Shown here in pieces: positions 18,938 to 28,469 of a stretch of 64,000 bases of DNA; within the stretch, counting starts at the first letter, position 1, and each line of letters opens with the position of its first letter. Below the pieces are notes generated by a model, which worked only from the letters and a program-made list of their open reading frames with translations, was not told the origin of the DNA and searched no databases. Made by a program: the position numbers and the translations under genes. Source of the stretch: Micromonospora sp. WMMA1363 (lineage in GTDB: Bacteria; Actinomycetota; Actinomycetes; Mycobacteriales; Micromonosporaceae); NCBI RefSeq assembly GCF_030345795.1, contig NZ_JAUALB010000001.1, positions 3,650,001-3,714,000 on the forward strand. Reading direction: 5' to 3'.

Positions 18938-19828
18938 GTGAGCGTCGCGCCCGGCTGGTACGTCGATCCGGCTGACCCGCAGACGCGACGGTACTGGGAC
19001 GGCGAAGGCTGGATCGGCGCGCCCATCCCGGTCGACGCCACGCCGCCGGAAGGCCCGCCGCCCGAGCCCGCCCCCGCACCGCCCGAGCCGGAACCGCCCG
19101 CCCGGCCCACCAGCCCGCCCGCGCCGTCCGGCGGCGCCGGCACGGCGCCGGGGTACGGCGTGCCGCCCGGTCCGCAGCCGGGTCAGCCCCACGGCCCGCC
19201 GACCGGCTGGCCGTACCAGACCTGGCCGGCCCGGCCGCCGGAACCCCGTCCACACGGGCTGCCGCTGGCCGGGTACGGGGCCCGCCTGGTGGCCCGCCTC
19301 ATCGACGTCGCCGTCGTCTTCGCGCTCAACGCCGTCGTCAACGGCTGGTTCGTGTGGCGGTACGTCCAGGAGATGTCTCCGGCCCTGCACGAAATGTGGT
19401 CCCGGTTCATCAACCAGGAGCGCACCACCGAACCGCTGCCGGCCGCCGGCGAGCAGGCCGGCGGCCTGCAGATCGCCATCCTGCTGATCGCCACGGCGCT
19501 CTGGCTGGCGTACGAGGTGCCGTCGACGGCCTCACGCGGGCAGACCTTCGGCAAGCGGGTGCTGGGCTTGAAGGTACTGCCGGTGAGCGTCGACGCTCCG
19601 CTCGGCTTCGGCCGGGCCCTGCGCCGCTGGAACACGCTCGGCCTGCCGACCCTGCTCTGGTTCTGCTGTATCGGCTTCGTGCTACAGCTCATCGACGCGG
19701 TCTCGCCGCTCTTCGACCATCCGCTCCGGCAGGCGCTGCACGACAAGCGGGCGCAGACCGTGGTGGTTCAGCTCCCCCGTACCGCCGCACCGAACGACCC
19801 CCCCACATCCCCGGGAGACACCCCATGA
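18938..19828 (+). CDS. RDD family membrane protein with DUF2510 N-terminus
   Basis: A 296-residue protein. The first 20 residues ([18 protein letters not shown]) match the DUF2510 motif that often marks the cytoplasmic end of actinobacterial membrane proteins. A Pro-rich linker follows (about 28-105). Then comes an RDD domain with about four hydrophobic segments, starting [16 protein letters not shown], with [10 protein letters not shown] near 205. GTG at 18938 is chosen because the codons from there give the DUF2510 motif at once. It overlaps the aminotransferase gene by four bases (ATGA), so the two are cotranscribed. Function unknown; RDD proteins are proposed transporters or assembly factors. 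Confidence 0.8.
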   Translation: MSVAPGWYVDPADPQTRRYWDGEGWIGAPIPVDATPPEGPPPEPAPAPPEPEPPARPTSPPAPSGGAGTAPGYGVPPGPQPGQPHGPPTGWPYQTWPARPPEPRPHGLPLAGYGARLVARLIDVAVVFALNAVVNGWFVWRYVQEMSPALHEMWSRFINQERTTEPLPAAGEQAGGLQIAILLIATALWLAYEVPSTASRGQTFGKRVLGLKVLPVSVDAPLGFGRALRRWNTLGLPTLLWFCCIGFVLQLIDAVSPLFDHPLRQALHDKRAQTVVVQLPRTAAPNDPPTSPGDTP

Positions 19829-20928
19829 GCGACACCGGACGTCACCAGGCGGCGCTGCGGCTGACCCGCGCCGACCTGGCCGCGCTGCCCAACTACGTAC
19901 CTGGCCGGAGCCCGGCCGACCTGGCCCGGGAGTTGGGCCTGCCCGAGGCGGTCAAGCTGGCCAGCAACGAGGTGCCGTACGGTCCACTGCCCGGCGTGGT
20001 GGAGGCGGTCGCGGACGCCGTCGCCGGGGTGCACCGCTACCCGGACATGGGGGTGGTGGCGCTGCGCCAGGCGCTGGCCGAGCGGTACGCGGTCCCCCCG
20101 GAGCGGATCGCCACCGGCTGCGGGTCGGTGGCCCTGGCCGAGCACCTGGTGCGAGCCACCTGCCTGCCCGGCGACGAACTGCTCTACGCGTGGCGCTCTT
20201 TCGAGGCGTACCCGATCATCGCGGCGACCAGCGGCGCGACCAGCGTGCGCGTCCCCAACGCCGCGGGGCACGGGCACGACCTGCCGGCGATGGCCGCCGC
20301 CGTGACCGACCGGACCCGGCTGATCCTCGTCTGCAACCCGAACAACCCGACCGGCACGGCGGTCCGCCGGGCCGAGCTGGACCGTTTCCTCGACGCCGTG
20401 CCGGACGACGTGCTGGTGGTCATCGACGAGGCGTACCGGGAGTTCGTCACCGATCCGACGGTGCCGGACGGCCTCACCTACGCCGACCGGCCGAACGTGG
20501 CGGTGCTCCGGACGTTCTCCAAGGCGTGGGGCCTGGCCGGCCTGCGGATCGGGTTCCTGGTCGCCCAGCCGGAGGTGGCGGCAGCCGTCCGCAAGGTCGT
20601 CACACCGTTCTCCACCAGCATCGCCGCGCAGGCCGGCGCGCTCGCGGCGCTCGCCCAGGCCGACGAGGTGCGGCGGCGCTGCGCCCTGGTGGTGGCTGAG
20701 CGGGACCGGGTCACCGAGGCACTACGCAAGCTCGTGCCAACCGTCCCGGACAGCCAGGCGAACTTCGTCTGGCTGCCGCTCGGTGACGGGGCCCTGGCCT
20801 TCGGCCAGGCCTGCGAGTCGAAGGGTGTGATCGTGCGGCCGTTCCCCGGCGACGGGGTCCGGGTCACCATCGGCACCCCGGCCGAGAACGACGCCTTCCT
20901 CGCGGCGGCCGAACCGGCACTCGCCTGA
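19825..20928 (+). CDS. Histidinol-phosphate/aromatic aminotransferase
   Basis: A 367-residue fold-type I PLP aminotransferase of the HisC/Pat class. Landmarks are [11 protein letters not shown] near 50, [10 protein letters not shown] (about 168-177), DEAY (about 203-206), the PLP-binding Lys in [10 protein letters not shown] (about 235) and [12 protein letters not shown] near the end. Because it lies next to hppD, it may act on tyrosine or phenylalanine, feeding 4-hydroxyphenylpyruvate to the dioxygenase, rather than on histidinol phosphate. Sequence alone does not settle which. The ATG overlaps the preceding stop. Confidence 0.88.
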   Translation: MSDTGRHQAALRLTRADLAALPNYVPGRSPADLARELGLPEAVKLASNEVPYGPLPGVVEAVADAVAGVHRYPDMGVVALRQALAERYAVPPERIATGCGSVALAEHLVRATCLPGDELLYAWRSFEAYPIIAATSGATSVRVPNAAGHGHDLPAMAAAVTDRTRLILVCNPNNPTGTAVRRAELDRFLDAVPDDVLVVIDEAYREFVTDPTVPDGLTYADRPNVAVLRTFSKAWGLAGLRIGFLVAQPEVAAAVRKVVTPFSTSIAAQAGALAALAQADEVRRRCALVVAERDRVTEALRKLVPTVPDSQANFVWLPLGDGALAFGQACESKGVIVRPFPGDGVRVTIGTPAENDAFLAAAEPALA

Positions 20929-20961
20929 TTCGTCCCGGCCGCCACGCCACTCGCCGAAGGA

Positions 20962-20998
20962 CCGGGCCGGTCCACCATCCCCCAGCGGACCGGCCCGG
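20962..20998. terminator. Bidirectional hairpin terminator
   Basis: A perfect 12-bp stem (CCGGGCCGGTCC and its complement) around a 13-base loop, between the converging aminotransferase and beta-propeller genes. No T tract follows on either strand. Confidence 0.6.
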
Positions 20999-21079
20999 AT
21001 GCGGTCCGGCGACCGGCATCGGCGGGCACCACCAACCGAATGGCGAAATGCCCGTTTTGTTCCAGTATAGAACGTCCGG

Positions 21080-22342
21080 TCAGGTCGCGGCGACCAGCAC
21101 CGGCTCGGAGGTGAAGAAGTAGCGCTGGTCGTCCGCCTCGGGATCCACCGGCTCGCGGAGCCGCTCCACCGCCAGGTAACCGTCCACCGCGTACGCGGCC
21201 CCCGGTGCCCACCCCGTCCCGTCCGCACCGACCGTGAGCGTGAACGAGGAACGCCGCGCCCCGGTGACCGGGTCCAGCGTCACCAGGTAGTTGTCACCGG
21301 ACACGAGATGCACCCGGTCCGGCTCCACGGCGAGCACCCGGGCGGTGCCCAGACCCGCCCGGCGCCACCGCTCGGCGCCCGTCCGCGCGTCGCGGCCCAC
21401 GAGCGCGCCGCCGTCGGTCCCGACCGCGGTTTCCCCGGCGAGCGCGCTGTTTGGCTGGTCCAGAACCGGCGCCGCGGACGGCTCCCCGTCGCCGAGGAGC
21501 CAGCCCCGGCCCGGGTCGTCGCCGGTCCCCGTGACCGTCCGGAGGCCGGCGCAGCCGGACCGGCCGGTACGGCAGCCCAGCGGCGTGGCGACCAACGCGT
21601 CGCCCGCACCCGGCGGACGCCACCGGATCTCCACCGTGCCGGTGTCCGCGTCCCGGAACTCGACCGTCGCCGGACCATCGCACACGTCGACGCTCACCAA
21701 CCGGCCCGCCACAGTGGTGCCGATCGACTCGTGGCAGCCAGCACCGACCCCGGCACGCCACCGGAGCCGCCCATCGGTCAGGTCCACGGCGGCGAGCCCG
21801 TCGCCGCCGGCGACCACCACCACCGCCCCGTCGCCGGCCGTCGGCGCGACGAAGAGGCCCTCGGGGCTCCACACCGTCGCCGCTCCGGTCCGCCGCGCGG
21901 TGACCGTCCGGGCCGGCACCGGCCCCTCGGTCTGCCAGGCGACCCGACCGGTCCGGGCGTCGACCGCCACGAGCAGGCCGTCCGACCAGCGGGTCACCAC
22001 GACCGGCCCGCTCGCCACCACGCCGGCCAGTTCGGCCGGCCAGCGGCGGTACGACCAGTACGGGGTGGTCCGGTATCGAAGGTCCAGCGACCGGTCGGCG
22101 TAGACCTGACGCTGCGCCGCGTACACCCGCAGCCGACCGTCGACGACCAGCGGGGCCACCGGCAGCCGGGAGACCACACCCGGCGCCGGACTCGGCGCCG
22201 TCGGATACGGACTCCGGGCGGGCGTGCTCACCTCGGCCGGGGCGAACACCCGCCAGACCGTGGCCGCGACCGCAACCGTGGCCAGCAGGACCACCACCAC
22301 CAGCAGCAGAGACCGTCGGCCCCCGGGGAACCCCATGCGCAC
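21080..22342 (-). CDS. Membrane-anchored PQQ-like beta-propeller protein
   Basis: A 420-residue protein with an N-terminal transmembrane anchor (about 11-32), a Pro-rich linker and an extracellular beta-propeller built of PQQ-type blades, seen as repeats such as VDARTGRVAWQ (about 129), VDLTDGRLRWR and GRDARTGAERWR. Cys residues in GCRTGRSGC and elsewhere may form disulfides. Such proteins often act as scaffolds. The ATG two codons further in (22336) is an alternative start. There is no clear functional partner nearby. Confidence 0.7.
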   Translation of the reverse strand: MRMGFPGGRRSLLLVVVVLLATVAVAATVWRVFAPAEVSTPARSPYPTAPSPAPGVVSRLPVAPLVVDGRLRVYAAQRQVYADRSLDLRYRTTPYWSYRRWPAELAGVVASGPVVVTRWSDGLLVAVDARTGRVAWQTEGPVPARTVTARRTGAATVWSPEGLFVAPTAGDGAVVVVAGGDGLAAVDLTDGRLRWRAGVGAGCHESIGTTVAGRLVSVDVCDGPATVEFRDADTGTVEIRWRPPGAGDALVATPLGCRTGRSGCAGLRTVTGTGDDPGRGWLLGDGEPSAAPVLDQPNSALAGETAVGTDGGALVGRDARTGAERWRRAGLGTARVLAVEPDRVHLVSGDNYLVTLDPVTGARRSSFTLTVGADGTGWAPGAAYAVDGYLAVERLREPVDPEADDQRYFFTSEPVLVAAT

Positions 22343-22408
22343 CTCCGACCGGCACCCTACCCAGCGCGGCGCGCCCCGCCACTGTCAGGTTGCCGGACCG
22401 GTCGGCGG

Positions 22409-22876
22409 TCAGGCGGCCTCGGCGTTGGTGCGGGTAGCGGCCGCGAGGGCGGCGAGATCCCGCCGCAGGGCGCCTTCGACCGCCCGGGCAGCCAGCCCAC
22501 CGAGGAGAAGTGCGACGACCCGGCCGGAGGGCGCGGTGGGTATCGCCTCCTGGGTGACCGTCACCATCGTGCACCCGCGGCCACGCCGCCGGACCGGACG
22601 CAGCGTCCAGGTGACCGTGTAGTCCACACCCGCGCCGGGTGAACCGAGCACCAGCCGGCGCGGCGGCTCCGCTGCGACCACGACGAACTCCTCGGTCAGT
22701 GCGGACCCGTCGGGTCGGGAGCGGACCTCCCGCCAGGCGGTGCCAGGGCCGAAGCCGCCCGGAGTGAGCACCTCGAGGCCGCGGGTGGCACGGGCGCGCA
22801 CGGTCAGGTCGGTGAGTAGCCGCCAGACGTCCACGGCGTGCGCCTCGATGGAACGGGTTACCGCCACGCTCGACAT
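22409..22876 (-). CDS. SRPBCC family protein
   Basis: A 155-residue polyketide-cyclase/START-like protein. It begins VAVTRSIEAHAVDVWRLLTD, the usual first strand and helix of the SRPBCC fold, and ends with a long C-terminal helix rich in Ala. ATG is preceded by GGGAGGTGG. It probably binds a hydrophobic ligand; no specific function can be given. It is convergent with no neighbour and stands alone upstream of the beta-propeller gene. Confidence 0.7.
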   Translation of the reverse strand: MSSVAVTRSIEAHAVDVWRLLTDLTVRARATRGLEVLTPGGFGPGTAWREVRSRPDGSALTEEFVVVAAEPPRRLVLGSPGAGVDYTVTWTLRPVRRRGRGCTMVTVTQEAIPTAPSGRVVALLLGGLAARAVEGALRRDLAALAAATRTNAEAA

Positions 22877-22978
22877 GCCACCTCCCGTGGCATCGACGGT
22901 ACGCCGAGTGAACGCCGAACGGGGCCTCCCGAGGAAAATACCGCCCTGGAAGGCCCCTCCCGGCGCGGCCGGCGGCGG

Positions 22979-23188
22979 TCAGGAACGGAGCCGATCCACC
23001 TGGATCGCCCGCAGGAACGCCGTCCACTCCACGGGGCTGACCGCGAGCGTCGGGCCGGACCGGTCCTTCGAGTCACGTACCGCCACCACCCCGAGCACGT
23101 CGACCAGGTTGTCGGCAACCTCAACGCACAGTCCTTGGTCGTTGGAGCGGCTGCTGGTACGCCAGACCGCGCCCGCGAGATCGTTCAT
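22979..23188 (-). CDS. DUF397 domain protein
   Basis: A 69-residue DUF397 protein (WRTSSRSNDQGLCVEVAD; then VRDSKDRSGPTLAVSP; then WTAFL). DUF397 proteins are actinomycete-specific and usually sit beside an XRE-type regulator, where they act as partner or antagonist. No such regulator is seen here, so this is an orphan copy. ATG 23188 has AGGAGG eight bases upstream. The 261 bases before it (23189-23449) hold no recognisable element. Confidence 0.85.
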   Translation of the reverse strand: MNDLAGAVWRTSSRSNDQGLCVEVADNLVDVLGVVAVRDSKDRSGPTLAVSPVEWTAFLRAIQVDRLRS

Positions 23189-23449
23189 CCTCACCCTCCT
23201 GTCGATGGACGCCCGCCGACAGCCGGGTCGGGAACCGACGAGGAGGAGGCCCGGCCCGGCGCGGCACGGCGACGGAATCCGGGTCGATCAAACGCGGGCG
23301 GCGCGGCCCCGGATCGGACGATCTGTGCGACGGCACACGTCACCCGCCCGACACGCGGCACGGGCGATACGGCAGGACGATCGGACCCACCACGTCCGGT
23401 CGCCGCACGCGGCCGGCCGTGGGAGCCGGGGTCCGGTGGACGGGTCGCG

Positions 23450-24649
23450 TCAGCGAGCCGGGAGGATGGTGCCGGTCACCTCACCGAGGGCGATGGTCGT
23501 GCCGTCCGGACCGGGCGCGGTGGCGGTGAGCGTCACCGTGTCGCCGTCCTCGAGGAAGGTGCGGGTGTCCCCGCCACCCACCTTCACGGGCTCGGCGCCG
23601 CCCCAGGTCAGCTCGAGGAACGAGCCGACCTGGGACCGCTGCGGACCGGACACGGTGCCCGAGGCGTACAGGTCGCCGGTGCGCAGCGACGCCCCGTTGA
23701 CGGTGAGGTGGGCCAGTTGCTGGGCCGGCGTCCAGTACATCGTGGCGAACGGCGGCTCGCTCACCCGCTCACCGTTCCACTCCACGGCCAGCCGCAGGTC
23801 GAGACCGAGGCGCGGCACGTCGCGCAGGTAGTCGGCGACGGGCGGGTCCTGCTCCGGTGCGGGGACGAACGCCGCACCGAGCGCCTCCAGCGGGGTCACC
23901 CAGGCCGAGACCGAGGTGGCGAAGGACTTACCCAGGAACGGGCCGAGCGGCTGGTACTCCCAGGCCTGGATGTCCCGGGCGGACCAGTCGTTGACCAGCA
24001 CCACCCCGAACACGTGGTCGGCGAAGTCGCCGGCGGCGACCCGGCTGCCCAGCGGGCTGGGCACCCCCACCACGAAGCCGACCTCCGCCTCGATGTCGAG
24101 GCGGGTCGACGGGCCGGTGACCGGGCCCTGCGGGGTGGCCCGCTGCCCCTGCGGTCGCACCACCGGCGTCCCGGAGACGACGACCGTGCCGGCCCGGCCG
24201 TGGTACCCGATCGGCAGGTGCTTCCAGTTCGGCAGCAACGGCGGCTGGCCGGGGCGGAAGATCTGGCCCACGTTCGCGGCGTGGTGTTCGGAGGAGTAGA
24301 AGTCGACGTAGTCGGCCACCTCGAACGGCAGCAGCAGCTCGACCTCGGCCAGCGGCACGAGCAGCGGCTCGACCGCCGCCCGATGGGTGGAGTCGGTGAG
24401 CAGCTCGGTGATCCGCTGCCGGACCGCCGTCCACTGCGGACGGCCGAGCGCCAGGAACTCGTTCAGCCGGGCCCGGCCCAACGACCCGGCGGCGAGCACC
24501 AGGCCGGCCGCCTCCGCGGTGCCCAGGTCCAGCACGGATCGGCCGATACGGACACCCACCCGCGGGTCGCGGCCGGCGTGGCGGAACACCCCGTACGGCA
24601 GGTTGTGCACCCCGTACGGGGAACCGTTGGCACCAGTCACCCAGGTCAT
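23450..24649 (-). CDS. fahA: Fumarylacetoacetase
   Basis: A 399-residue fumarylacetoacetate hydrolase that makes fumarate and acetoacetate in the last step of tyrosine degradation. The short N-terminal domain (SPYGVHNLPYGVFR) precedes the FAH fold. Active-site features are DFYSSEHHAANVG (about 118-130), DIEAEVGFVVG and NDWSARDIQAWEY with the metal-binding Asp. It starts with ATG overlapping the stop of the upstream unknown gene (ATGA), so the two are coupled. It is divergent from hmgA. Confidence 0.95.
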   Translation of the reverse strand: MTWVTGANGSPYGVHNLPYGVFRHAGRDPRVGVRIGRSVLDLGTAEAAGLVLAAGSLGRARLNEFLALGRPQWTAVRQRITELLTDSTHRAAVEPLLVPLAEVELLLPFEVADYVDFYSSEHHAANVGQIFRPGQPPLLPNWKHLPIGYHGRAGTVVVSGTPVVRPQGQRATPQGPVTGPSTRLDIEAEVGFVVGVPSPLGSRVAAGDFADHVFGVVLVNDWSARDIQAWEYQPLGPFLGKSFATSVSAWVTPLEALGAAFVPAPEQDPPVADYLRDVPRLGLDLRLAVEWNGERVSEPPFATMYWTPAQQLAHLTVNGASLRTGDLYASGTVSGPQRSQVGSFLELTWGGAEPVKVGGGDTRTFLEDGDTVTLTATAPGPDGTTIALGEVTGTILPAR

Positions 24650-25509
24650 GCGTCGACGCCCCCGTTCACCAGCCCCAGCCGGATCAGATCGGTCAGTGGT
24701 TCCAGGATGCTGCACGAGCCGTACCCGACCCACAGCGGACGCGCCTCGTCCAGGCCGGCCTCGATCAGTTGGAGCAGCGGCCGGGGGTCGGTGGCGGCCA
24801 GCAGCTCGGTGACCCGTGCCGCCCCGGCGCCCCTGGCGGCGGCGAGCGCCGCCGCCAGCACGTTGGCGAAGCCGTGGTGCGTGAAGCCGGTCTCCGACTC
24901 CAGGTGGCGGACGGCCTGATGCAGCCCGGCGGTCAACTTGAACGGCAGCCCGCGGTCCCGGCACGCGCAGACCACCGCGGCCAGTTCGGCGGACGTTGGG
25001 AACAGTTCGGCGGCGAGCCCGCCAGTGCGGAACTTGACCGCGACCGGCAGCCCGTCCGCCCGGGCGTCCGTGACCGTGTCGAGGGCCTCCATCAGGCCGA
25101 AGGTGAGCGGAATCTCCGCGTACACGGCCGCGCCGTCCAACTGCTGGGCCAGCTTCAGCAGCCCGGTCAGGCCTGGACGCGGGTCCTCGCCGCGTTTGGC
25201 CACGGCCACCTCGACCTGCCGGGCGGTGACGCCGGCCGGCAGTGCCGCCAGGGCGGCGGGCAGGCCGTCGAGTCCGGTGTCGCCGACAACCCCGATCACG
25301 AGGCCCTCCGCCGGATCGACCAGCGGGTGCAGCTCGCGGCCGGTCAACGCGGACGCGGGCACCAGCAGCGGGCCGACCAGATCGGCATACCAGGAGGTGC
25401 GGTGGCGCCGGTGCGCGGCGACGGCGGCGGGCACCGGCGCGCTGCCGGGCGGGAAGACCGCGGCGTCGTCGACGAGGCCGGTCAGGAGCCGGGGCAGCTG
25501 CGTTGACAC
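24646..25509 (-). CDS. Conserved protein of unknown function, coupled to fahA
   Basis: A 287-residue soluble protein without a known domain that I can name. Visible conserved-looking segments are VDDAAVFPPG near the start, AVKFRTGG (about 155-162), ELFPTSAELA, LPFKLTAGLH (about 188-197) and GFTHHGFANVLAAA. No signal peptide or membrane segment is present. It starts with GTG and overlaps fahA by four bases, and is divergent from hmgA, so a role in homogentisate degradation is likely. The pathway needs a maleylacetoacetate isomerase and no glutathione transferase-like gene is nearby, so it could fill that step or an accessory one. This is speculation. Confidence 0.6.
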   Translation of the reverse strand: MSTQLPRLLTGLVDDAAVFPPGSAPVPAAVAAHRRHRTSWYADLVGPLLVPASALTGRELHPLVDPAEGLVIGVVGDTGLDGLPAALAALPAGVTARQVEVAVAKRGEDPRPGLTGLLKLAQQLDGAAVYAEIPLTFGLMEALDTVTDARADGLPVAVKFRTGGLAAELFPTSAELAAVVCACRDRGLPFKLTAGLHQAVRHLESETGFTHHGFANVLAAALAAARGAGAARVTELLAATDPRPLLQLIEAGLDEARPLWVGYGSCSILEPLTDLIRLGLVNGGVDA

Positions 25510-25540
25510 GAGACAACAATGTACGCGACGCTACAAGGAG

Positions 25541-25556
25541 CGGACAACTATGTCCG
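25541..25556. promoter_or_regulatory. Palindromic operator between hmgA and the fahA operon
   Basis: A perfect inverted repeat CGGACA-ACTA-TGTCCG, followed five bases later by another half site, TCGGACGC. It lies in the 81-base divergent region and could be the site of a pathway-specific repressor acting on both hmgA and fahA. The regulator is not identified. Confidence 0.5.
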
Positions 25557-25590
25557 ATAATCGGACGCATTCGGGAATCCGGGAGGCGAG

Positions 25591-26757
25591 ATGCCGTACT
25601 ACCGCCGCATGGGCGAGGTGCCGCGCAAGCGCCACACCCAGTTCCGTCAGCCGGACGGAACCCTCTACGCCGAGGAGCTGATGGGCCAGGAGGGCTTCTC
25701 CTCCGACTCCTCCCTGCTCTACCACCGGTACCCACCCACCGCGATCGTGGCGGCCGAGGAGTTCACCCCGCCCGCGTTCACCCGCGCGCCGAACCTCCCG
25801 CTCAAGCCCCGGCACCTACGGACCCACAAGCTGGACACCGCCGGCGCCGACCCGGTGCTCGGCCGCCGGTACCTGCTCGCCAACGACGACGTCCGGATCG
25901 CGTACGTGCAGGCCGACCGGCCATCCCCACTGTTCCGCGACGCCACCGGCGACCACTGCCTCTACGTCGAGTCCGGCACCCTGCGCGTCGAGTCCACGTT
26001 CGGCGTGCTCGACTCGGTCGCCGGCGACTACGTTCTCATTCCGACCTCGACGATCCACCGGCTCGTGCCAACCGGCGCGGAGCCGGTCCGGCTGCTCGCC
26101 ATCGAGGCCGCCGGCCACATCGGCCCACCGAAGCGCTACCTGTCGGTGCGGGGGCAGTTCCTGGAGCACGCGCCGTACTGCGAACGGGACGTCCGCGGAC
26201 CGGACGCGCCGCTGCTGGTCGACGGGACCGACGTCGACGTGCTGGTCCGGCACCGTCGCGGGTGGACGACGTACCGCTACGCCAACCACCCGTTCGACGT
26301 GGTCGGCTGGGACGGGCACATGTACCCGTGGGCCTTCTCGATCCACGACTTCGAGCCGATCACCGGCCGGATCCACCAGCCACCACCGGTGCACCAGACG
26401 TTCCAGGGCCCGAACTTCGTGATCTGCTCGTTCGTACCGCGCAAGGTGGACTACCACCCGGACGCGATCCCGGTGCCGTACAACCACCACAACGTCGACT
26501 CCGACGAGATGCTCTTCTACACCGGCGGCAACTACGAGGCGCGGCGCGGTTCCGGCATCGCGCAGGGATCGATATCGCTACACCCCGCCGGCTTCACACA
26601 CGGGCCGCAGCCCGGCGCCGCCGAACAGTCGATCGGCGTCGACTTCTTCGACGAGCTGGCCGTCATGGTCGACACCTTCCGCCCGCTGGACCTGTGCGAC
26701 GCGACGACCGCCTGCGAGGACGACGCCTACGCCTGGACCTGGGCGCGCCGGGCATAG
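25591..26757 (+). CDS. hmgA: Homogentisate 1,2-dioxygenase
   Basis: A 388-residue cupin-fold dioxygenase that opens the ring of homogentisate to maleylacetoacetate. The Fe(II) site is seen in PYNHHNVDSDEML (His and Glu) and HPAGFTHGPQPG (His). ATG with GGGAGG just upstream. It stands alone rightward, divergent from the fahA operon, with a palindromic operator in between. Together with hppD (17.4 kb) and fahA it gives nearly the whole pathway from tyrosine to fumarate and acetoacetate. Confidence 0.95.
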   Translation: MPYYRRMGEVPRKRHTQFRQPDGTLYAEELMGQEGFSSDSSLLYHRYPPTAIVAAEEFTPPAFTRAPNLPLKPRHLRTHKLDTAGADPVLGRRYLLANDDVRIAYVQADRPSPLFRDATGDHCLYVESGTLRVESTFGVLDSVAGDYVLIPTSTIHRLVPTGAEPVRLLAIEAAGHIGPPKRYLSVRGQFLEHAPYCERDVRGPDAPLLVDGTDVDVLVRHRRGWTTYRYANHPFDVVGWDGHMYPWAFSIHDFEPITGRIHQPPPVHQTFQGPNFVICSFVPRKVDYHPDAIPVPYNHHNVDSDEMLFYTGGNYEARRGSGIAQGSISLHPAGFTHGPQPGAAEQSIGVDFFDELAVMVDTFRPLDLCDATTACEDDAYAWTWARRA

Positions 26758-26825
26758 TCACCACCGGAGCGCACCGCCGCCTCGCCCACGCCGGCTGTCG
26801 CCGGAGCGGTCACCTCGGGCCCGGG

Positions 26826-27869
26826 TCAGGCGCCCGGCCCGGGTCCGGCCGTCGAACGGGTGAGGACGGTGAGTTCGGCGACGGTCGCCACGGCGATCGC
26901 CAGGACCAGCGGCCACGGCGAGCCGACCAGAGCGTAGAGCAGGATCAGCACCGGCGCGGCGGCAGCCGCGTACACGGCCAGGGCGAGAGCGCGGTCGGAG
27001 CGCAGCAGGCTCGGCAGGATCGTCCGGGCCAGGCCAGGCAGCTTCGCGGCGTACCGCCAGACCACCAGTGCGCCGCCAAGGGCCGCGAACACCGCCGCCA
27101 CCCGGGACGTCCCGCCACTGCCCACGGCGACGCAGGCGAGCAGCACGGCCGTGACCATGGACCAACCGGCCCCGAAGACGACGAGCTGACGCAGGCCGAC
27201 GGAGATCGTCCGACCGGAGTCGATTCGGCCTGAACTCATCGCGGCCGCCTCGGCCAGGTGTTCCAGCGCCTCGCTCCACCGCCGCTGCTCCAACCGCAGT
27301 ACGCCGATGTCGTGCCGCGCCTCGGCCAACCGCGGATCGAGCCGCAGCGCCTCGGCGTAGGCCCGCTCAGCCAGGTCGTACATCTGCATGTTCGCCGCGA
27401 CCAGGCCGAGCACGAGGTGCGCCTCCGGCTCCTCGGGAGCCAGCTGCACCCCGCGCCACGCCGCGTTCAGCGCCGGCTGGCCGTTGCGGGAGCCGGCCAG
27501 GATCGCGGCGGCGCTGCGCTGGGCGTACGCGTCGTCCGGCCCGACCGCGAGGAGCCGGTCGGCGGTGCGGGCCGCCGCCGCGTACTCCGCCAGGTCGGCC
27601 AGCGCCAGCGCCCGGGCGACCAGTGCGGGGACCAGGTCGGGGGCGGCCGCCACGGCACCGTCGGCGGCGGTGAGCGCGTCGGCGGGCCGGCCGGCGGCGA
27701 GGTGCACCCGGGACAGCGCGGTCAGCACCGCCGGGTTGGCGGGTTCGAGCGCGACCGCGAAGCCCAGCTCGGCGGCGGCCTCGTCGTACCGGCCCAACTC
27801 GGCGAGCAGCTGGGCCCGCTGGAGGTAGCCGTCGGCGGCGGAACGGTCGGAGGTCGCGTCGCTGGACAT
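26826..27869 (-). CDS. TPR-repeat membrane protein
   Basis: A 347-residue protein. The N-terminal 215 residues are about six tetratricopeptide repeats (AELGRYDEAAAELGFAVALE; later YDLAERAYAEALRLDP). The C-terminal part has about four transmembrane helices. It may be a membrane scaffold; no partner can be assigned. It lies 10 bases downstream of ispF in the same direction and could be cotranscribed with it. ATG is the first start in the frame. Confidence 0.75.
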   Translation of the reverse strand: MSSDATSDRSAADGYLQRAQLLAELGRYDEAAAELGFAVALEPANPAVLTALSRVHLAAGRPADALTAADGAVAAAPDLVPALVARALALADLAEYAAAARTADRLLAVGPDDAYAQRSAAAILAGSRNGQPALNAAWRGVQLAPEEPEAHLVLGLVAANMQMYDLAERAYAEALRLDPRLAEARHDIGVLRLEQRRWSEALEHLAEAAAMSSGRIDSGRTISVGLRQLVVFGAGWSMVTAVLLACVAVGSGGTSRVAAVFAALGGALVVWRYAAKLPGLARTILPSLLRSDRALALAVYAAAAAPVLILLYALVGSPWPLVLAIAVATVAELTVLTRSTAGPGPGA

Positions 27870-27879
27870 CGCGGCGAGC

Positions 27880-28362
27880 CTAAGCGGCCGGAGCCTCGTA
27901 CACCAGAGCCACCGCGATGCCGGTCAGACCCTCCCCGCGGCCGGCGAAGCCGAGTCCGTCGGTGGTGGCGGCGGAGAGGCTGACCGGGGCACCGACCGCG
28001 GCCGACAGCACCCGCTGCGCCTCCTCCCGACGCGGTCCAATCTTGGGACGGTCCCCGATCACCTGCACCGACACGTTGCCGATCCCGAACCCGGCCGCCC
28101 GCACCCGGCGGGCGCTCTCGGTGAGCAGAGCCACACCGGACGCACCCGCCCACTCCGGCTGCCCCACGCCGAAGTTCGAACCGAGGTCGCCGAGGCCGGC
28201 GGCGGCGAGCAGCGCGTTGCAGGCGGCGTGCGAAGCGACGTCGGCGTCCGAGTGCCCGGCCAGGCCGTCCTGGCCGGGCCAGTGCAGGCCGGCCACCCAG
28301 CAGGGCCGGCCGGCCTCGAAGGCGTGCACGTCCGTGCCGATGGCCACCCGCGGAACGATCAT
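27880..28362 (-). CDS. ispF: 2-C-methyl-D-erythritol 2,4-cyclodiphosphate synthase
   Basis: A 160-residue IspF of the MEP isoprenoid pathway. Metal ligands are in GTDVHAF (Asp, His) and GHSDAD (His), with [13 protein letters not shown] near the C-terminus. The usual Asp in the [DE]ALL segment is Asn here ([12 protein letters not shown]). That residue contacts the nucleotide ribose in E. coli IspF, so the change may be mild. ATG 28362 gives the normal family length. It follows ispD with a 107-base gap. Confidence 0.95.
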   Translation of the reverse strand: MIVPRVAIGTDVHAFEAGRPCWVAGLHWPGQDGLAGHSDADVASHAACNALLAAAGLGDLGSNFGVGQPEWAGASGVALLTESARRVRAAGFGIGNVSVQVIGDRPKIGPRREEAQRVLSAAVGAPVSLSAATTDGLGFAGRGEGLTGIAVALVYEAPAA

Positions 28363-28469
28363 GGACCCGAGCGTACGCGAGCCGGTCGGCACCGCGCGAC
28401 CTGCGCAGATCGGAAACGTTCAGCCGACGGAGGGGCCGATTTCCGCGCCGATCCCGTGGGCGGCCAGCG

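Noticed and set aside
24646..25735. fahA read as one 761-residue protein with an N-terminal extension
   Set aside because: The extension is the out-of-frame shadow of the overlapping unknown gene; the ATGA overlap at 24646-24649 gives the proper fahA start.
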